Shown here one piece after another: positions 6,178 to 6,188 of a DNA stretch of 6,188 nt (the stretch's first letter is position 1; each line of letters begins with the position of its first letter). A program made the translations under genes and the position numbers. The stretch covers positions 1 to 6,188 of the forward strand of contig JAFAGU010000075.1 of the NCBI GenBank assembly GCA_019237595.1, read 5' to 3'. Source of the stretch: Betaproteobacteria bacterium. Its GTDB lineage: Bacteria > Pseudomonadota > Gammaproteobacteria > Burkholderiales > SG8-39. The notes beneath the pieces are model-generated. The model was not told the DNA's origin and ran no database searches. It worked only from the letters and a program-made list of their open reading frames with translations.

Positions 6178-6188
6178 CAGGGCCGGGC

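Overview
The window is very GC-rich chromosomal DNA, densely packed with coding sequence and with no mobile element, RNA gene or CRISPR array visible. The protein types suggest a betaproteobacterium (Burkholderiales or a relative): an AllC-type amidohydrolase, a GST with an NKNYSSW start, an E. coli-like CCA-adding enzyme, a YfcG-like GST and a Cache-HAMP hybrid histidine kinase. The taxonomic call is an inference from protein family resemblance and base composition, not from a marker gene.

Layout. (1) Bases 1-353, minus strand: the N-terminal third of an M20 amidase resembling allantoate amidohydrolase, running off the left edge. (2) Bases 354-380: a 27-bp divergent gap that contains a perfect 20-bp palindrome (356-375). 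(3) Bases 381-3998, plus strand: a tight four-gene cluster of a GST, a CCA tRNA nucleotidyltransferase, a membrane-anchored C13 (legumain/caspase-like) peptidase and a YfcG-like Nu-class GST. The junctions are a 4-base overlap, an 8-base overlap and a 12-base gap. (4) Bases 3973-6177, minus strand: a complete hybrid sensor histidine kinase whose 3' end overlaps the last GST gene tail-to-tail by 26 bases.

How the genes fit together. The overlaps in the plus-strand cluster point to co-transcription and translational coupling, with expression probably starting in the small divergent gap. The cluster mixes tRNA 3'-end maturation, glutathione/thiol chemistry and a probable periplasmic cysteine protease. 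No single pathway links them, so it may be a housekeeping operon with passengers or a loosely stress-related group. The kinase is transcribed towards the cluster and is probably independent of it; its output partner is not in the window.

The most unusual points are the CCA enzyme, which has lost the HD phosphohydrolase motif and much of the surrounding domain; the C13 peptidase with an intact His/Cys pair behind a five-helix membrane domain, co-encoded with cca; and the palindrome that fills most of the divergent gap. I see no wholly new system here. No stretch longer than 300 bases lacks a gene.
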